NCBI GenBank assembly: GCA_036571765.1
Contig: BROE01000013.1
Span: 9,688,857 to 9,752,856, forward strand
Direction: 5' to 3'
DNA: 64,000 nucleotides
Origin: Plecoglossus altivelis
Lineage: Eukaryota; Chordata; Actinopteri; Osmeriformes; Plecoglossidae
Shown one piece after another: positions 54,451 to 64,000 of this stretch. The position numbers and the translations under genes were made by a program. Under the pieces are notes generated by a model, which saw nothing but the letters and a program-made list of their open reading frames with translations, ran no database searches and was not told the origin of the DNA. Every line of letters starts with the position of its first letter. The stretch's first letter is position 1.

Positions 54451-54690
54451 AGCACAGCCCTGTGTCCTGGAGGAGAGACCAGCACAGCCCTATGTCCTGG
54501 AGGAGAGACCAGCACAGCCCTGTGTCCTGGAGGAGAGACCAGCACAGCCCTATGTCCTGGAGGAGAAACCAGCACAGCCCTGTGTCCTGGAGGTGAGACC
54601 AGCACAGCCCTGGGTCCTGGAGGAGAGACCAGCACAGCCCTGGGTCCTGGAGGAGAAACCAGCACAGCCCTGGGTCCTGGAGGAGAGACC
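54451..54690. repeat. 30-bp minisatellite, eight copies
   Basis: Eight head-to-tail units of exactly 30 bases (each starts agcacagccctgtgtcctgg) differ at only a few sites, and there are no spacers. Because 30 is a multiple of 3, the array is open in several frames on both strands and yields spurious repeat peptides. Confidence 0.96.
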
Positions 54691-55188
54691 AGTGGCTAGG
54701 TACTAGATGTTTTTGTTAAAAGGGAAGAAACAGGAGAAAGGAAAGGGAAAGAAGAGTAGAGAGGGACAAAAGGAAGAGGAGGAGGAAGAGAAAGGCACTG
54801 GTTCTATGAAAGGAACTGACAAGACTGTTTTGATAATTTGCGACGTAAAAGGAGGGACATCACCTGGGACAACTGTTACGGCTGGGAGGTCTGGAAGCAG
54901 TAAAAACCACAGAAGAAAAACGGACTTCAGAGGCAGGAGGCTTGTCCCTCCCCTTCTCCTGGCTGCTCCCTTTGAGCTGCTAAAAGGCATGCGGTGTGAG
55001 AGGCCAAAAGACAGCTGCACCCCCCTCTTTGGGAAAACTAGGGTCCCCGTTTCCCAGCTTGTTGGGGTGGGGAGTGGGGGGGTTTCCAGGAGGGTGGTGC
55101 AGGGGCCTAGAGGGGTGCTGGGCCCCAGTAGAGGTGGCCCAGTCAAGGATTGAGTTTCACAGGTTTATGTGGCTAGTCTACCCTCCTG

Positions 55189-55189
55189 C

Positions 55190-55234
<45 letters not shown>

Positions 55235-55238
55235 TGTG
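55189..55238. repeat. (GT)n microsatellite
   Basis: An almost pure GT tract of about 50 bases. Confidence 0.9.
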
Positions 55239-55339
55239 CTGACATGTCTGTGAACACAGCACCCTGTGAGGACTGATTTGCAACCAGTACAGGTAATGAA
55301 GCAGTGCCGGACAAACCGAAACCGCACACATGCTCTCAG

Positions 55340-55374
<35 letters not shown>

Positions 55375-56379
55375 AGAACAAACACGTACACAAAATGATC
55401 CAGAAGCAAAGCGTGGCAAAGTAAAAGTAGAAAAGCCTATGAGATCACGGAGTCCAGCCAGCTGGCCTGATCTGGTGTGATGTGTCGAGGCAGCAGTAGA
55501 AATGGCTGCTTGGTCAAATGCAGCCACAAAGGAAGTAGCAAAGAGAAACACAGATGAGGCCAGGGTTAAGGTCACATTGTTTCTTTCCACCCTCTCTTCT
55601 TTGCACACTCCCTTTCCCTGCCCGTCCGCCCCCCCCCCGACACACACCCAGCAGTGATTAAAGGGCTGGCTCCACCTCTCATTGATTCAGAACCTTGAAC
55701 ATCCAGTTCAATACGTCTTGAACGACCGGCATAGAAGAGGGCACAATAAGTCATAATGTGATTGGTTTATGTTTTGGGGGGGACAGATGGGAGAGGTTGT
55801 TGATAGGTGTGTGTGCAGCTGGTCTTAGAAGACAGCGCTGAATGGAGACACAGTCGAGTTTCCTGAAACATGCAAGTGCATAAAAGCCCAAATAAGCCAC
55901 TCTCACACGCACACCACAGGCACACATACAGACACAATCTCTCACCTTAACACAGGCAAACTCAGAAACTGTACATACGCACAGGCAAGCCCATACATTC
56001 TCTCTCACTTTCACAGGCTTGCATAATTAAGACACAACAGTCTTCCTTTGTTTACTAGATCTAGTTTATTATCATTGTTGTTGTCTTTTTTCTGTAATCA
56101 GTGTAGCACAATTAACCCTAAAACAATACAAACCACTAAAAACAGTGTTTATTCTTTCTACAGACAGGTTTAACCCCACATTTGTTCTGGATGTGTGTAT
56201 ATGTGGAGCTGGACCCTCTCACCACTACGGAGGCCTTACACACACCACATCCCAGGGGGCTATACACACACGTACATACACAGATGGGATCCCTGACAAA
56301 ATGATCAGAAGAAACGCTCTTAATCATTTGATACCATTTAGACCTGAATTTAATAGTGGGACACAGAGGCACTGACCTC

Positions 56380-56418
<39 letters not shown>
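56380..56418. repeat. (GACA)n tetranucleotide microsatellite
   Basis: About nine to ten uninterrupted GACA units. Confidence 0.95.
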
Positions 56419-57919
56419 TGCTGTGAGCTCAGTATTCTGGATTTGTGCTCTCTTCCTTCTTTACACAGCCGAGCCATGTATATTTCTTCTTCTCTCTTCC
56501 TTTACCAAGCACCCCCCTCTAACTGAACAGCTCAACCTCCGACAGGCAGGGCACTGTATTTGGTATTTGGTTTTGGTTAGCACCTTGATCTAACCCTGCA
56601 GCCAGTTTGAACCTGCATAGAGCAGTAGCAGTGGCAGCCATAGCTGTGACAATGGAACCTAGATCTCCCAGAGAGGGCGACTCATGGGTACTGTTGTTGT
56701 TGTTGTTATAGAGACACTGCAGAACTGGAACAAGGACAAACAACATGTCACATGTGGGAGATGCAGCAGCCCCCGACCCCCCCCCCCCCCCCCAACCATC
56801 ACACACAACACACACACACGCACACACACACCCGCACACACACACGCACCCTTCTCAGGCAGTGGCAGGACAGGCGGGGCTGCTGGGATTAGAGACCTGC
56901 AGCTGTGCATATCTCAGGAGGATTTCAATAAACGTGGAGCTGAGCCTCCAGCCTGCTTGTGTCAGCACAGCTCAGACACCAACACTGGGCTATAAACGAT
57001 GGAGCTCAGAGGTTAATGCATATTAAACATCCAGTCTTTAATTGAGGGGGGAGGGGTTTCCAAACCCCACACAAGGCTTCGAGGCAGCACTGGACAGGAC
57101 CAGGGATGGGGGTACAGGCAACACTATACCATGGGGTAGAATGACATGGTACACACAGGCACACTACCCCAGTTGGCCTGACAGCAACAATGACACACAG
57201 GAACAAGATGACAGTCTGGAGCACCAACAAGCAGCTGGGATTTCCAGCCAGCATAGGGTCTTCCCAGCCACAGGCTTCTAGAAGTTTAACATCTCTTGAC
57301 ACCACACCATCAAACACACTGGTCCACAGTGAGATAGGGCCTTCTACAGCACCACAGAGATAACCACATCAGCCCGATCTGGCTACAGGTCACAGTGTTA
57401 ACGTCACAAAACCCAATATGGATACCCTAACACTTCCTCAGAGTGGATGATCAGTAGATAGGCTGATCTACAACATTCTGATCTACGTTTAAATACACTG
57501 GATTCCATCAGTACAGACTGGGCTATATAAATATAATACTGATCTCAAACATGCTATAAATTACATTTACATAAATTCACAATTTTGACAAGAGTATAAA
57601 TTAGTTGAGTAGTTGTTCAAACAAGCACGGTGTGACACCTATGGTGTTGTGTCATAGGGAGCACAGCGGAAGGTTTAGTGGAGATGGCATCATTTTACTA
57701 GCGAGTCTCTGTTGTTGATATCACGCGATGAGGGAAACCCCTCAGATGAAGATGGTTGCTGCTGGCGGAGGGAGAGATGCCTGCACATCACTGGAGCCTC
57801 TAGCAGCTCTGAAGCATTACTACATGCTGTTACACATTACATGTTACATCTTACACGCATGACTGCTGAGGTGATGTGGACTCCTACACTGTGGCTGCCT
57901 GCTCCTTCCTCTTGGGTTT

Positions 57920-58130
57920 GGGAAGAGGGGATGATGGGGGAGGGTGAGAGGAGAGGAAAGTGGAGGGAGGGAGGGTGAGAGGAGAGAAAAGTAGAGAGGT
58001 GGAGGGAGGGAGGGTGAGACGAGATTAAAGTGGAGGGAGGGAGGGTGAGAGGAGAGGAAAGTAGAGAGGTGGNNNNNNNNNNNNNNNNNNNGAGAGGAAA
58101 GCAGAGAGGTGGAGGGAGGTGGACACATAG
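57920..58130. repeat. GA-rich minisatellite with an assembly gap
   Basis: Purine-rich units of about 40-50 bases (gagaggaaagtggagggagg ...) recur around an N run at 58073-58091. The gap falls inside the repeat, so the copy number is not reliable. Confidence 0.85.
58073..58091. other. Assembly gap (19 N)
   Basis: A run of 19 undetermined bases inside a purine-rich tandem repeat. Confidence 0.99.
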
Positions 58131-58710
58131 GAGAGAGTAGGACAGCAGGCAAGGATAAGATAGTTGAGGAATAAAACCGACTGAAAGGTAGGGATGGTTA
58201 AGGGTTCAAAACCCATCTAAATTGCAGGATTCAAAATTCTGGAATAGTTCATAACCATATCAAACGTCTATCTGAAAATATAATTTGGTTTTAGCAGCTA
58301 AATACATCAATCTGCAACCTGATGTATTCAGCTGTGTTGGGGTCAGGGGCATTTCAGTCCCTTGGAGGGAGACAGAGAAAAGTGTCTCTTTTACAAAGGA
58401 CTAAGCCCACCATAGGCGGTTACATGCATTGTAGCAAGAGAACAAAGTTGTTTGCCTTCCAGATTCTCAGTTTAATGTCTCTCCATGGTGGTTAACAGCC
58501 CTGTGGTGTGCGGCCATCTATAACGGTCACTTCTCAACAAAGGCCTGTTTGTGTGTGTTTGTGTGTGTGTGTTCTACTGCTCAGCATGTGAGAAACTCCC
58601 CAGATGAACCCCAGATTATCTGTTCTGTTGATCAGCCCCCCACACACAACACACTCGCTAGCTATCTGGATGGATGCAGGAGGAGCAGGAGAAGAATGAC
58701 CGTGGGAAGG

Positions 58711-58785
58711 AAAAGGAAGAGGAGGGGGAGGAGGAGGAAGAGGAGGGGGAGGAGGAGGAAGAGGAGGGGGAGGAGGAGGAAGAGA
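58711..58785. repeat. 21-bp purine minisatellite
   Basis: About three and a half copies of a 21-base unit beginning aggaagaggagggggaggag. Confidence 0.9.
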
Positions 58786-60679
58786 AAGTACATCACCATT
58801 ATGTGTGCACGCAGCGACAAAGAACAGTACACGGCTAGTGTGTCCTGCTGTAGAACACACTAACACACACATCCGTATGGACTCAGAGAGGTGGGATTGT
58901 CCCTGAGCGCTGAGCATGTGGGTTCAGGACAGCGCTAGAAAGAAGAAGCATGGGAAGAGGAAGGAGAGGAGTCCTGCAGACATCTTCCCCAGCCTGAGGT
59001 CCTGTCTGATTTAGTCTCTGGTGTCTGGCCAGACTAGCTCTGTTACACACCTTTCTGTCACCACAAACGGGAAAAGCCTGGATTAGGTTTGTCAAAGCAC
59101 CAGTCATGGACACACACGTCCCTGCCAGTTCCTACATGCACATGAAGGGGGCAGCGTTTCAGGCAGCAACACCACCACCAGTATTATTGACTAACACTTC
59201 TAACTTAAAATACCATAATATACAATACAGCTTTAATAAACACAACCAATATTTGCATGAGAAAAACAAGTTATCCAACAAGATAGATGAACTTTGTTAC
59301 AGCGAATGTATGCATGAAATGTATGCGCGGACGTGTCTGTGATTGTGTGTGTAAGTCTGTCTGTGACTGTATTCACGTGGATGTTTATGTATGTGTGTCT
59401 GTACAACATAACCCACAGAGGAAGCGGCCAGCCTCTACAGTGACGCTGGTAATCCCCTCTATGTAATGTTGTGTTTCCAGACAGTACTGCAGAGTTAACA
59501 CACAACAGTCTAAGTATTATCCAGACAGTTAAAGAGCACCAAACATCAAACAGCCACCCCCCCCCCCCCCCCCNTGTTCTGTGAGTAGACACACAGAGAC
59601 TTGGGGGTCGGCACCAGACTGGACCAGCGGGTGACACAGGCACCCGAGGGTGAGCTGTAAGCTCAGCTCTGTATTTACAGCCAGCTACTGTAGCAGCATC
59701 TGGGTGGTTGGGGGTGGGTCTTCACCACTAAACACACACAGTATCAAAGACACTCAAGGCTGAGAGTAAGAAAAACAAAACGTTAAAAAATATTCAAGAC
59801 AAACCATATGTTCCGAAACATTACATTCACAACGATGAACTAAGCAACTATGATGCATCACAACTGTCTTTGTAACATGTACTGCACTATGGAAAAGACC
59901 CTGACAAGGTCTTCTACTGTGTGTGAGAATATGTAAGTGGGTTCAACCTGAGAGAGGGACATCTGGGTTGAGGTAGGTTACCGTGGAAACATGCTTCAGA
60001 GCTCTATATGTGAGCTGGCAGGAGGAAAAATGGAGGAAGGAAGGAAGTATGAAGGAAGGGGAGGAAAGATGGAGGGAGGGAGGGAGGGAGGGAAAGAGGG
60101 AAGCAGGGAGAGTGAGTGAGGGAGGGAAGAATGGGAGGAGGACAGTGAGGGCAGTGACTGGTTGAAATCTAGCATTCAGCAGCATCTATGAAAGTGTGGG
60201 TTAATTAGAGACAGGTACGGATGCCTCATTCTGGGCTCTGCTAGTCAGGCCTGATCTCTGGTACGTTCTGAACCATAACGTGGTTGACTGTCAGGCAATT
60301 ACATGTTGATACGTTTGTGCTTAGTTTTCTCTTAATACATCTTAAAACAATTCCTCACATACAGACACACACACAATAGTTAAAGTATCGGTGTGAGTTG
60401 AAGAACAAGTGTCTCCTGAACATCGTCATCAGCATTACAGTTCACAACAGTATTAGAAATCAAGAGGCATTAACTAAACATTCGAATAAAAGCATAATAC
60501 AACTACATGTACACTATTCCTATGGTATGCAAACAAATGAAAAATCGAAGTCTAAAGTCTGCAGGGATTGTGGTGATTGGCCAGTTGGGTGAAGTGCTGT
60601 TGTTCTCATCTGACAGCAGAGAGTTCTGACCATCCATGGAGGCTCTTACGGCAGAGACATCATTATATTATGGAAGAAA

Positions 60680-60699
60680 ACAACAACAACAACAACAAC

Positions 60700-60728
<29 letters not shown>
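60680..60728. repeat. (CAA)n(TAA)n microsatellite
   Basis: A run of CAA triplets passes directly into a run of TAA triplets. Confidence 0.95.
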
Positions 60729-60730
<2 letters not shown>

Positions 60731-60890
60731 TGTTTATCTTGAGGTAGAACATTGAAGCGTTTGGAAGTGCTTTACGTTGGATTTACTCTTCGTTATTTTG
60801 AACAACTTTTTGTTTGGCGCTCTCTGTGAAGCGGGCGAGCGACCATGAGAGCTGAGGTAGGACGCCGCTCGGTCAGTCATCGATCCGAGT

Positions 60891-60934
60891 ACGGAACGCT
60901 AACGGAACGCTAACGGAACGCTAACGGAACACTA
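60891..60934. repeat. 11-bp tandem repeat, four copies
   Basis: Four adjacent copies of acggaacgcta, the last with one change (acggaacacta). Confidence 0.92.
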
Positions 60935-61570
60935 AGGGACCACCACACATTCATTCCGGCTGAGGTAGGTTTTTAGTTGCGGTTCGTGGAGCCCAGTGTC
61001 TGTGTGAAGGCTGAAAACTCATTAAAAACCACTGGTGTCACGGAAACACAAAGTCCTGAGACAGAGGACGCAGACACGCCCAATCCCTGGGAGAAGAGTC
61101 AGTTTTCAGACGGTAGAGGCGGAGTCACCGGTAGGACATCCACACAGGAAGTACAAATAAGACCAGAACTCAGAACCACTTAAGGAGATGTATAAAAATA
61201 AAAAATCAAATCAAGTCCAGTGGGATGAACTGGACGTTCCGGGCCTGTGTTCTGTGTGCTGCCGGTCGCCACAAACCAGGAAGTACCAAACCAACAGAAA
61301 CAGGAAGAAACACCTTCATTGGTCTGCCAAGATGTCCATTACCGTGGTCCTGGGTTGTGGACACGCTCAGGATTGGTCCTCCAATCCTGAACCTACTTAA
61401 TTAACTTACCAATAATACAAATCTCTGCACAAAAAAGTAAAACTACTATGAAAGGATATAGCTGTAGACCTGAGTGAAGGAGAACAGTCATTAGGGGCAA
61501 AGAAGGGGGCGGAGCCTCCCAAGAGGACATGGTCTCCCTGAGAGGGCCGTGCTCCCTGAGGCGTGGCCTC

Positions 61571-63654
61571 TCAGCACTGGCCCCCTGGAGGTGGCTGCTG
61601 GAACTGCGTCTCAGCCTCTCCCTCCAGACAGAAGCTATCCAGTGGCAGAGATGACACCTGGGTGTCATTCAGCACACAGGAGACCAGGGAGTTTTCTACC
61701 TGGGAACACAAACACAAACACAGTTCTTTCTTCTAAAGTTTTTAGTTTCCTATTTAAAACTTGCTTGTTTATCTTCTTTCAAAGGGTTCGTGAGCTTATG
61801 TTTAAAACCTTATCTGTGTGTGTGTGAGTGTGTGTGTGTGTGTGTGTGTGAGTGTGTGTGTGTGTGTGTGAGTGTGTCTCTCCACTCACCAGGTGTGTGT
61901 CGGGTCTCTCTCCACAGTGGGAGGGGCCTGAGAAGAGTCTCTCCAACTCATTAGTGTCCCCCCTTCTTTTACTGGCTACGCTGCCGTTGCCCTCGGCAAC
62001 ACCCCTGGTGGCCCCGTTCAGCCCAGTTGCACCCTGGGAAGAGGAGGAGGATTCTCCCGCGTGACGCACGGCCTGGGGCGTGGCCTGCACCGTCTTACAC
62101 ATCATCAACCTGGGAAAACCCGCACACGTTGTTAGATGTTACAGGTACACAGGTGGTCCCATGTCAGCCAATCGTAGCAGCAAGGAGCGGTCCACTGCCT
62201 ACCTGCCGCGGTAGCTGAAGAGCAGGAAAAGGACACAGAAGATGATGCAGGTGACACCGATGTGGATCCCGATGATGATCCCAGTGGTGGAGGACTTACT
62301 CTGATCATCCTTCACACAGTCACACGGCGTGTTCAGTACTGAGGACACACAGCTATTCAGTCAGAGTGTGTGTGGGGTGTGAAAGTGTGTGTGTGTGGTA
62401 TGGATGGTGGGGGGATCATGTGTTGTGTGGGTGCACATGAGTGTCACCTGATTTCTCCACAGCCTCCCTGAGAGAGATGAAACGCACAGTGGCATTGCCG
62501 TCTCCATGGTGATTAAAGGCCAGCAGCTTGATCTCATAGACGAGTGCTGAATCTGGAGGTGGGAATGGGGGGTATTAACAGTGCTCTGGATGGTTCTACA
62601 ATATAAGGTTGATATTACACATATAATGCTGACTGTATGCTTCCTGGGCTCACCGAGATTAGTGATGTTGTAGTGGGTTGCATTGCGGGGGAAGGTGATT
62701 GGTCCAGTGAAGATAGGCGTGTGAGCCCTCCTATAGAACAGCCGGAAGCCCTGGTGAGGCCCCATCTTGTTGGATGGCTCCCAGACTGCCTGAACCACAG
62801 TGCTACTCACCACTCTGGTGAAGAGAGATGGCGGGGCAGGCACTGCACACACACACACACACACACACACTTAGTTTGACTAAACCAAAAAGTTTGCCAT
62901 GTGAGACCTGGCGTATAGTTCATACTATAATTGACCTGTTTAGGAAAGGCACATTGTAATGTAAACATTCATGGAATAAAATGCACAAATATCTCTGACA
63001 CAGATGGTGTGGATGTTGTTGTGTGCGTGGCCTCACCCTCCCCCTGGGTGCTGTGTGTGAGCATGTTGTTGTGTGTGTGCGTGGCCTCCCCCTCCCCCTG
63101 GGTGCTGTGTGTGAGCATATGATGTGATTCGTGCGTCGCCTCCTCTCGCCTTCCTATCCCCGTGAGCTGCTGTGAGTGTGAGACAAATGTTGTGTGAACC
63201 AGAACAGAATTCGGGTCGTGGCGTGCCTCCCCTCCCCCTGCGTGCTGTGTTCCTGAAGCCCAAATCCGTTGGTGTATGTGAGAACAAGCGTCGACCTTTG
63301 CCCCTCCCCCTACCGATGCCTAGTGTCTAAGACCCAGAGTTAATCGGAGAGCCGTGTGTGGCTTGGCCTCACACCCAGGTTAACCCTGGCTGGATGTCTT
63401 GAATCGTCAATCCGATGTACCTGTCCGGGAGGTTTCATGGAGCATGCATTGTGTGTCCGTAGCGATGGCCCTCGACCCTGCCCCCTATGGTCCCTGGTTA
63501 CTGGGCCCTGTGACGGCGCTGGACGGCTTGCTGGCTCCACGGGATGTGTAGGCTTTCACATAGAAGACATAGCTGGTGGAAGGATCCAGATCTCCCACCA
63601 CCTGCTGGAGGGTCGCCTTGGAGACCGCCTCCTGGTACTCCATTTCCACTGGGT
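61571..63654 (-). CDS. 3' part of an IGDCC3/IGDCC4-type Ig/FN3 receptor
   Basis: Members of this DCC-related subgroup (PUNC/NOPE) are single-pass surface proteins with Ig and fibronectin type III domains. Six minus-strand exons join in frame: 63654-63502, 62842-62654, 62552-62448, 62338-62203, 62109-61890 and 61699-61571 (stop TGA). The first encodes most of an FN3 domain (VEMEYQEAV, STSYVFYVKAYTSRGAS). The next two encode a second FN3 (APPSLF...VVQAVWEPSNK, YEIKLLAFNHHGDGNATVRF). The fourth holds a short Cys linker and the transmembrane helix (GIHIGVTCIIFCVLFLLFSY). The cytoplasmic tail is only about 125 residues, which favours igdcc3 over the long-tailed igdcc4. Upstream Ig and FN3 exons lie beyond the window. 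The donor of the first exon (CCCA|gtaacc) is the weakest call. Confidence 0.85.
61815..61876. repeat. (GT)n microsatellite near the igdcc tail exon
   Basis: A GT tract with GA interruptions lies just past the donor of the cytoplasmic-tail exon on the minus strand. Confidence 0.9.
63010..63320. repeat. Degenerating ~52-bp tandem repeat in an igdcc intron
   Basis: Two clear copies about 52 bases apart (each has ccctccccctgggtgctgtg, at about 63036 and 63088) are followed by progressively less similar copies near 63135, 63218 and 63290. Identity falls steadily toward the right end of the window. Confidence 0.65.
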
Positions 63655-64000
63655 CTGGAAGGCACTCAGACGAAGCGGTATGAAGTAGAGTGGCAGTTAT
63701 TAGCCAACACTTCCGTACGAAGATTACGACGTTATAGAGGTCCTATCGAGCTTAGGGTGGGCTAGAGCACGGCGATACTAAGGGACCCCCGCGTAGACGG
63801 AAAGCCCCAAAGGACTTGGTTAAGAGTTCAGTACAGGGCCGGGTATGCGAGGAACGTGTCGTCAAAGAGCATAAGAGAGGACCAGAGGTAGAATTACAGA
63901 TATGCGTTAGTCTGTGCCAACAGGTTCATATGTGGGAATCTATAGACACCTGTTTAAGTTTCCGCACTCACGTCTTTACTCTCCTCAATGCGCCCTCTGA
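63655..64000. other. Unassigned, anomalous end of window
   Basis: Nothing is recognisable. CpG is far more frequent than elsewhere in the window and the usual simple repeats are absent. It should be igdcc intron, but it may be poorly corrected sequence at a contig end. Confidence 0.5.

Larger units (their letters stand above)
44701..61570. other. Gene-poor, repeat-rich stretch between cilp and igdcc
   Basis: I could not recognise any coding exon in this roughly 17-kb span. Open frames here come mainly from CA/GT tracts, minisatellites and pyrimidine-rich DNA. The right-hand part (from about 56 kb) may include the igdcc 3'UTR, whose end was not located. It contains three N sites, at 53421, 58073-58091 and 59574. 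Confidence 0.6.

Noticed and set aside
54353..54706. 117-aa repeat protein or CRISPR-like array
   Set aside because: The 30-bp repeats are directly abutting with no spacers, and the host is a vertebrate; the peptide is a by-product of a minisatellite.
63356..63765. Plus-strand open frames at 63356-63688 and 63544-63765
   Set aside because: They overlap the minus-strand FN3 exon of the igdcc gene and anomalous flanking sequence.

Overview
This window is vertebrate chromosomal DNA, almost certainly from a teleost fish. The genes have many short exons with GT...AG introns, CA/GT microsatellites are dense, and every recognisable protein is a vertebrate orthologue. The species cannot be named from the sequence alone. 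There is no sign of a bacterial, phage or viral system, and I did not find an undescribed multi-gene system.

Layout: the 3' end of an unidentified plus-strand gene (to about 1.88 kb); golm2/casc4, a Golgi membrane protein (+, 3713-9239); ctdspl2, a HAD-type phosphatase (+, 13370-16897, with a long 3'UTR); strc, stereocilin (+, 20528-32693, about 29 exons recognised); eif3j, a translation initiation factor subunit (+, 33404-36312); cilp, cartilage intermediate layer protein (-, 43389-37979), tail to tail with eif3j; about 18 kb with no recognisable gene and many simple repeats (43.5-61.5 kb); and the 3' end of an igdcc3/igdcc4-type immunoglobulin/fibronectin receptor (-, 63654-61571), whose 5' exons lie beyond the window.

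All exon boundaries were placed by hand from GT/AG sites, reading-frame phase and remembered human homologues. golm2, ctdspl2, eif3j and cilp each join into a complete frame from ATG to stop (483, 463, 244 and 1178 codons). Stereocilin joins in frame except for one gap between 29511 and 30814, where an exon or exons of length 2 modulo 3 could not be found. The gene order resembles a merger of human 15q15.3 (GOLM2, CTDSPL2, EIF3J, STRC) with 15q22.31 (CILP, IGDCC3/4). This is conserved synteny, not an operon, and the genes have unrelated jobs.

Points worth a second look: six tandem Cys/Trp repeats in fish stereocilin; the missing stereocilin exon(s); GT repeats or poly-C tracts sitting directly on many 3' splice sites; two clean minisatellites; an assembly-type duplication around an N at 53421; and a right-hand end (after about 63.1 kb) that looks degraded or error-rich.
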